Source of the DNA: Timema cristinae
Taxonomy: Eukaryota > Arthropoda > Insecta > Phasmatodea > Timematidae
Direction of reading: 5' to 3'
Assembly: GCA_039000515.1 (NCBI GenBank)
Contig: JBCFYV010000012.1
Location: forward strand, 37,775,407 to 37,839,406
DNA length: 64,000 nt
In this document: piece after piece, positions 58,058-64,000 of the stretch
How the letters are laid out: each line of letters begins with the position of its first letter
How positions within the stretch are numbered: the first letter of the stretch is position 1
Notes under the pieces: generated by a model
What the model was told of the DNA's origin: nothing
Database searches by the model: none
What the model saw: only the letters and a program-made list of their open reading frames with translations
Position numbers and translations under genes: made by a program

Positions 58058-60858
58058 ATGTCTGATAGGAAAACAAAACGTCAAGGTGGTACTTTTTATC
58101 GCAAGCGTAAAAAATGAAAGTGACAAGGACCAAGAAAAACTATGAGGATCCATGTTGAAATTTGTTAAGTTTTACGAGTGTGACACGACTGCATCAACAT
58201 CGGTTTCTTCGGAATTTATATCAGACAGAAAGGGCAAAGTTGTTGGTGAAAAATCAAATGAAAAGTCTGAAGTTCGTTTGAGAATGTGCCAAGAAATATC
58301 AGTGACTGAATCAAGTTGGGTTGAGGATAATTTGGTAAATAATAATAGTTGTGTTGAATTGACGACTGACTAAGATATAAGGGATCTCTTTAGCTGGAAA
58401 CCGATTATTATTAATAATATTTAATATTTAGCACCGCGTCTTACCACCCGTTCGGGTTATACGCTCTAAGTACTAATAACGCTTATGGATTAGGAATTGG
58501 GAAGGTTGAATCTAGAGGAAGTGAACCCGCATTTGCGTGGAGGGAGAGTGGAAAACCATTTAGGAAAAACCACCCCCAGTTCACCCGACCGAGATTCGAA
58601 CCTCGATCTCCCCATCCTCAGCAGTCGAGCTCAACACGACAATAGCGTTAGCCAACTACGCCACCGAGGCGGGTGATTATTATTAATCGGTTGATAAAAC
58701 TCATAATTCAGGAGGCACCGATAATGCCTCAAAATATTAAATTTCCTACAGATATCAATGGAAGATCAATTTCTCTCTCACAGTATATGAGACTTATCAG
58801 CAGGGAAAAAATTCAAAGAATCTGATTAATCTATTCTGCAAAATCAAATAGTATGTTTTGCTTTCGTTGCAAGTTGTTTGCTTGAACTTTTTTTAACAAA
58901 TAATCAAGGGTTTTCAGATTGGTTTCATTTAGCCACTCATTTATTGTGGCAGGAAACGAGTGTATAGCATAGCAAAACTGTAAAATGTTGTATGAATTAA
59001 AAACATGCCTCGACAAAAATTGTACGGTATTTTGAATCAGAATAAAGATAATGGTGAAACATTATTGAAAGAATAATTGCAATTGTTCAGTTTTTAGCAG
59101 AGCTATGTTTAACATTTTCACAATGATAAATTATATGAAACAAACAATGGGAATTTTTAAGGGCTATAGAAACGATGGGAAAGTTCGGCCGTGTTATCTC
59201 ACAGAATCTCAATAACATAACAAAATCTCAAGTCATATGCCTCATTACTTAGGCCATGCTTTTCAAAATGAAATATTAGTTTTAGAAAATGCCATAAAAT
59301 CAAAAATCAAGGAATATTTGAAGATGGCAAAATATTTTCTGTAATTCTAGACTAGACGCCTTATGTCAGTCACACCGAACAGATAAGTTTGTAGTAAGAG
59401 TTATAGATATCGACACTTCTGATATTGCATTCCGATAATTATTTCTTGGGTGTTATCCAGTTTCAAACACTATATGGAAAGGATTTTTGTAATAATTATC
59501 TTCTAAATGAGCTCTTAACAGATTATGACTTAGATATTCAAGATATGTGGGGACAAGGGTATGATAACCGAGCAAATATGCGTGCTAAGCATAGTGGTCT
59601 GCAGAAGAAAGTTAAGGATATTAATCCAAGAGCTTTTTTTTATACCCTGTGCGTCCCATTCATTAAATTTAGTTGTAAATAATGCTGCTGAAAGAGTTAA
59701 TTTTGTTAACATTATCTAAGAACTGTACACTTTTTTTTCTGCACTCCCTTATAGTGGGACATACTAAACCGTAATATATCAAGATTAACGCTGAAATCTG
59801 CAAGTGAGACAAGGTGGGAGAGTAAAATAAAAGCAGTTAGATTGCAACTAGGTGAAGTCTTGAAAAGCTTAAATGACATAATAGACGACAATTATTCCAG
59901 AAACATAAAAACAAAGCATACAGCTCAATGTTTGTTAGATCAGGTTGCGTCTTTTAAATTCATTTGCTCAGTTGTTAATTAAACGGAATAATATTCGGTC
60001 AAAAATTTATGTTATAAGTAAAATGTTGCAGTGCCTTCAATCCAGCCTAAATGTATCTCTTAATGTTTTGAATGAGCTTGTTAAATTTCAAAGTGAAGCT
60101 AAATCTGATGAAGCTTATAGTAAATATAATAGGGACGAAGAAGCTTTAGCGGCAGAAGTAAATGTAGGGACAGAATTTCCAGTTGTAAAGAGTAGAACAA
60201 TAGTTCACCTATTTTGATATGAAATTATTGATCAACAAATCACAAATCCAAAATATATGTTCAGAATACAATTTTATCTAACAATTATTATTGTTGATAC
60301 GGCCTTAAATTCCATTCTGGAAAGGATTGAAAATCTAAATAAATTTAATAATGCATTTAAATTTCTTTGTGAATTTCGAGAAACTGCAGTATTGAAGAGG
60401 AAATTAAAAAATCTTGTTTTGATTTAATGTCTACCTTCAAATAAATAAAAGATTCTCAAGTTTTAAGGCTAATTATGGTATGGAGCTATTCAATGATTTG
60501 AAACAATGTTTTTAGCAATGAAATTGCACATCCATTAAAAAACTTAACCTATTATATTACAAAAAATAACTTAATATCGTAATTTAACAATATATTTATA
60601 GCTTTTAGAGTTCTTCTGACATTACCAGTTAGTATAGCCTCAGTCCAAAGGAGTTTTTCGAAACTCAAACTTATAAAAACATATTTAGGAACGTCAATGA
60701 CTCAAGAGAGGTTTAGTGATATAGGACTGTTAGCCATAGAGAAGGAATTGTGTGAAAGTTTAGAATTATCAGATGTTATTGACGAATTGGCAATAAGAAA
60801 GAAAGGAAAGTGCAGTTTTAAATTTATTAGTAGCCTACATTTTGTTACTTCTGTGTGA
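58058..60858 (+). pseudogene. Decayed hAT transposase, TTF-finger/ZMYM1-like
   Basis: Plus strand, many stops and frameshifts. Recognisable pieces in order: MSDRKTKRQGGTFYRKRKK (start, 58058); SISLSQYMRLISREKIQRI then FCFRCKLF (TTF-type finger, about 58770-58880); GFSDWFHLATHLL (58915); DIQDMWGQGYDNRANM and SGLQKKVKDINPRAFFYT (59530-59650); RSFSKLKLIKTYL plus EKELCESL (C-terminal dimerisation region, about 60640-60780). The order matches hAT transposases related to ZMYM1. The longest intact piece is 85 codons at 59425. A SINE-A has inserted between the start and the finger. Confidence 0.8.
58416..58674 (-). mobile_element. SINE-A, full length, young, inside the hAT pseudogene
   Basis: AGCACCGCGTCTTACCACCC, GATTCGAACCTCGATCTCC, AACTACGCCACCGAGGCGGG. 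Duplication GATTATTATTAAT at 58403-58415 and 58675-58687. Confidence 0.95.
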
Positions 60859-60959
60859 TTTTTTGTACAGTTTTGTTTTGAATAAAAAATAAAATATATA
60901 TTTGTTAAAACTGTACCTGTGATATATTCTTGCACACCTGGGCTCTATTTGACCAATCA

Positions 60960-62159
60960 TACATATGCTCTGCTCTACACGCCTCACATGGGAATGTATT
61001 CTCCTCTATACTTGACCAAGGATAGTTCTATTGAGGGGTGTGAAAAATTCACATGTACAGTTTTAGCTAATGCTGCTTAACCTGGAAACACTTCACGACA
61101 CGCCACTGTATAACGCTACTCGTTAGCGATGGGTGTCGATTTAAGTGATACTGTTTAATTTGCTGATAATTGCCCCGTGGTCAAGCACTAGTTAAAGTGG
61201 TACGGTATTATTATGCCCGCGGTTGGGCGTCGATTATTGCGTACTGGATTTGTATTGTGAGATAATTGGTTTTTATAGCCCCATGATCAAACTCCCATTA
61301 TTATGATACGGTTTTACAATCTGATATTTAATTTAATAAATAAGACTTTTAATGATGCACACGATTTATTGAGATGATTCCATCTTCGGTACTAAAGATA
61401 TAACTTTAGGTGATACAGCTTAGTTGAACTACAGATGATTTTTCTGTTATATTACAACTATATATTTTCCGGCACTGAATATTACTGTATTTTGATTACA
61501 AAGTTATTGTGTAATGGTGTCCACTGTAATGGATTCATACGCACAAGCGGCTTATATATGGCCTACCATTTGCCTCTTGAGCCTCCTTGTCACCAGTGTC
61601 AAAACCAACTAATAGAAAGAGTCCTGGCGACGGATGTTGTGAAGGCTAGCTTCCTATTGGGTAGAGGGAGCTAGCGTCACTTGCTTTTTTGGAATTACTA
61701 CGGAGTTGATTTTTGAAAGAAAAAAGTCTTATTGACAACAGTTCTGAAAAGCGTGCGATTCTCCATGGATGAAGTATTAAAAGGTTATTTTACATACAAT
61801 ACTTTAAAGAAAAATGCACTTCATCCATGACTTTTTTAATATATGAGAGGGGTCCAAATCAGTATCATTACAAGTGGTATAGTTAAAAAGTAAAACTTAT
61901 ATAAGGCTTAATCTTTTTCATGTTAGTTTGAAACATGTTACATTTTTCTAGTCAATAGCTCATAGCTTGTTGTCTTAAATAGCACTGAAGATGCACTAAG
62001 TACGATCCAAGACGATTTCTGGGCTTTAACTTAACAAAGTTCATTGTGACATTACATTGGGTAACATGGCTGTCGAAATATTAGGGACGTCAAAAAACTA
62101 TAATAACACCCTGGAAAAAGTTTTATTTAAGGTGTTTTTTTTTTCATGTCAGCGTGACA
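60960..62159. other. No gene seen
   Basis: Contains CACGCCACTG at about 61099-61108, which resembles a right hAT terminus without a left partner, a 12-bp inverted repeat near 61763-61830, and an unsupported 79-codon frame at 61435. Confidence 0.35.
61763..61830. repeat. 12-bp inverted repeat
   Basis: CATGGATGAAGT at 61763-61774 is matched by ACTTCATCCATG at 61819-61830, with an AT-rich spacer. Too short to assign to an element. Confidence 0.4.
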
Positions 62160-62352
62160 CACAAACAGTGTTCGTGGCACTGCAGATGATAGGGAATTGA
62201 GGTTCGATCCCGGTTGGATGTAGTCAGGGTGCTTTTCCACTCTTCCCACTTAGAAAAACGAGCATATTTATTTATATTTTCATCATTTGTATCACACCAG
62301 CGTAAATGCGTATAATGTGGATAACCCGGAACGGGTAGTGAGTGAGGCATGG
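62160..62352 (+). mobile_element. Old SINE-A
   Basis: CAGATGATAGGGAATTGAGG, TTCGATCCCGGTTGGATG (box B), CTTTTCCACTCTTCCCAC, tail AACCCGGAACGGGTAGTGAG followed by poly-G. Confidence 0.65.
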
Positions 62353-62419
62353 GGGGGGGGGGGTTTAGGGTTATTATATTTTTCTAATATGTGTTTAATT
62401 TTTTAACGTTGTTTAACTT

Positions 62420-62575
62420 ATTTTCACCACATCTTTCTACCTGTTAAGGTTATATGCAATATCTATGATAATTATCTAATGAGGCAAGTATGAGAAGTAA
62501 GCATTTTAGAGGTAAATACCCACAATTGTTTGGAAGGAGAGTGGGAAACTATTTAAGAAAGATACCCCTCATTTT
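62420..62575 (-). mobile_element. Old SINE-A, 3' part only
   Basis: TTCACCACATCTTTCTACCT, TTTGGAAGGAGAGTGGGAAA, CTATTTAAGAAAGATACCCC; then runs into a T-rich tract joining the next copy. Confidence 0.55.
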
Positions 62576-62587
62576 TTTATTTTTTTA

Positions 62588-62834
62588 TTTTAGCACCACG
62601 TCTTACTAACAGTTAGGGTTATACGATTATGTACTAATTACGCTAATAGTTTTAGGGATTAAGACGGTTATATTTACAGGAAGTGTGCCCACATTTGCGT
62701 GGATGGAGGGTGGAAAACCATTTTGGAACAGCCTTCAGTAGACCCGACCGGGATTCTAACCACGTTATCCCCATCTCCAGCAAGCCAGTCTCACGAGAGT
62801 GATGCCTTAGACTATTCGGCCACTGAAGAGGGTT
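62588..62834 (-). mobile_element. Old SINE-A
   Basis: AGCACCACGTCTTACTAACA, ACATTTGCGTGGATGGAGGG, ACCGGGATTCTAACCACG (box B inverse), GACTATTCGGCCACTGAAG (head inverse). Confidence 0.75.
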
Positions 62835-62881
62835 TAAAATGTTTAAAAATAACATTTTGAATAAAAGTTGAAAACAAATTC

Positions 62882-63118
62882 TTGGTGCCAGGGAAAAAGA
62901 GTATAAGTCAAAAATTGTAGCTTGACCTATACTAAAATGTACAACTAAAAGAAAACAAAATACTTATACTATAAAGATCAAATATAACTTTTCCACCAAT
63001 AAGGTTGAGTTTGACTTATACTACTTGTACCAAATGGTAGCTCTGGCCAAGGCGAATGTAAATATTGACTTCTCATTTTGATCACTTTTTGACTTATACT
63101 CTTTTTCCCTGGCACCAA
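62882..63118. mobile_element. 237-bp inverted-repeat element (MITE-like)
   Basis: Ends TTGGTGCCAGGGAAAAAGAG and its exact inverse; the match continues through TATAAGTCAAAAA, for at least 33 bp. The interior is AT-rich with GACTTATACT-like repeats. No clear target duplication. Confidence 0.7.
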
Positions 63119-63489
63119 AGAAATATAGTCTACCCTAGTGGTGTGTTGCTGACTGTACAGAGCCCCATCTAGTCCCGATGATTTTCCCCTTCTTTATATT
63201 CATGCTATGTGACATAGAATGTCGGTGTTACTGTCACTAATCGTGGAAACATGTCTGCCCGAGAAGTAAACCAACTAAAAGTCGATAGTCGGCGGTAAAG
63301 TGGGCGTCGATAAGTGTGTTGCACACGCGCGTCCATCAAAGGTTTTCCGTTCAGGATGTAGTTATTACGGCCTGCGAAGTGTGTGACCGAATAGGAGGGA
63401 GTAGGGGGGAGGGGCAAACTTGATTGACTAACCTCTACTCTAGATTTCAGCACAGCTTTGATAATATAACGAGGATTCAGTCTTTCCCG

Positions 63490-63600
63490 TCATTGTGGTC
63501 AAGTGGTGAAGGAGGTCGACTACAACTCAAGGGGACCCGGTTCGATTCCACGTAAAGGTTCCTAATGACTATATTATTTGTGGGTTATAGCTATAGCCCG
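63490..63600 (+). mobile_element. tRNA-like sequence, SINE head or tRNA pseudogene
   Basis: Box A-like TGGTCAAGTGGTGAAGG at 63498 and box B GGTTCGATTCC at 63539 are well placed, but the acceptor and anticodon arms do not pair convincingly. Confidence 0.4.
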
Positions 63601-63904
63601 ATTTTGGTTGGAAGAACAGTAGAGAGAGAATTCAAAATATTTCTTTGTGGCCAACATTGGTAACATTTTTATATTCTATGTGTGTTATTTTTATAGGTAT
63701 TGATAATATTTATCTAAAGTAACAGATGCAGATCACGTGACTTGTTGTATCAATATATTAAAATTGTTTTAGTGACTTTAGTAACTAACTTCTAATGTTC
63801 TTCCTACCAAAATCATATAATACAAAAGGATAAAAGAAGACCCTCAGGACCGAAGAAAATTAAAGAAGTCTAGTTCATATCTGTCTCTGGACAGATTCAC
63901 ACAA

Positions 63905-64000
63905 GAAGTAGAATAATGGGGTGGATATGATAACGGTTTAATTTATAAGAAATTTCCCCAAATTTGCTTGAAGGGAGGATGGAAAACTTCCAAAGTAAAA
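63905..64000 (-). mobile_element. Old SINE-A, cut by the window end
   Basis: AATTTGCTTGAAGGGAGGAT and GGAAAACTTCCAAAG are the SINE-A body; box B and head would lie beyond 64000. Confidence 0.5.

Noticed and set aside
61095..61110. Right terminus of another hAT element (CACGCCACTG)
   Set aside because: No matching left terminus or octamer duplication could be found.
63490..63565. Functional tRNA gene
   Set aside because: Boxes A and B are spaced well, but the acceptor and anticodon stems do not close by eye.

Overview
This window reads as a repeat-saturated stretch of an animal nuclear genome, most likely an arthropod or similar invertebrate. It is AT-rich, has no prokaryotic gene organisation, shows GT-AG splice signals, and carries (TAA)n, (GT)n and (AT)n microsatellites, tRNA-headed SINEs, and the C-terminal tails of non-LTR retrotransposons, hAT, pogo-like and Helitron proteins of the kind common in arthropod genomes. 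The species cannot be named from sequence alone. Nearly every long open frame is a by-product of repeats.

The only convincing host coding sequence is a pair of minus-strand exons at 12711..12858 and 8023..8149. Their splice phases match across a 4.6 kb intron filled with transposons. The upstream exon needs a one-base correction in a G-rich run to stay open. I do not recognise the protein. A second, weaker candidate is a GC-rich minus-strand frame at 43810..44049, next to a 54-bp minisatellite that carries a CACGTG E-box in nearly every unit, followed by a CpG-rich stretch at about 45.1-46.5 kb.

Retroposons dominate. Two tRNA-headed SINE families, here called SINE-A and SINE-B, have different heads and bodies but the same 3' tail, which contains the small palindrome CCCGAACGGG and ends in (TAA)n. 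About fifty copies or fragments are spread over both strands. Young copies have perfect 7-13 bp target-site duplications; a much older SINE-A subset serves as a landing site for later insertions.

DNA transposons: a pogo-like element with TA duplications and a PHD-like finger remnant (5650..7298); three copies of a short TTAA-flanked inverted-repeat family (12082, 27915, 39011); two copies of a TTA-flanked Harbinger-like family (27006, 51639); several hAT elements (19414, 23958, 36819, 51179 and a large decayed transposase at 58058..60858); a near-perfect 200-bp hairpin (46753..46952); and a 237-bp inverted-repeat element (62882..63118). A Helitron helicase C-terminus lies at 50087..50455. Two unusual palindromes are made of head-to-head tRNA-like sequences (10779..11144 and 18190..18406).

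Tandem arrays occur at 3.8-5.06 kb (about 140 bp, decayed), 20.16 kb (29 bp), 21.4 kb (62 bp), 22.9 kb (89 bp), 31.5 kb (20 bp), 34.5 kb (30 bp), 44.05 kb (54 bp) and 47.6-49.2 kb (about 140 bp, decayed). Nested insertions at 19.3, 36.8, 41, 51-53 and 57 kb give a relative chronology: old SINE-A first, then hAT and other DNA elements and SINE-B. No rRNA, CRISPR or bacterial-type operon is present.
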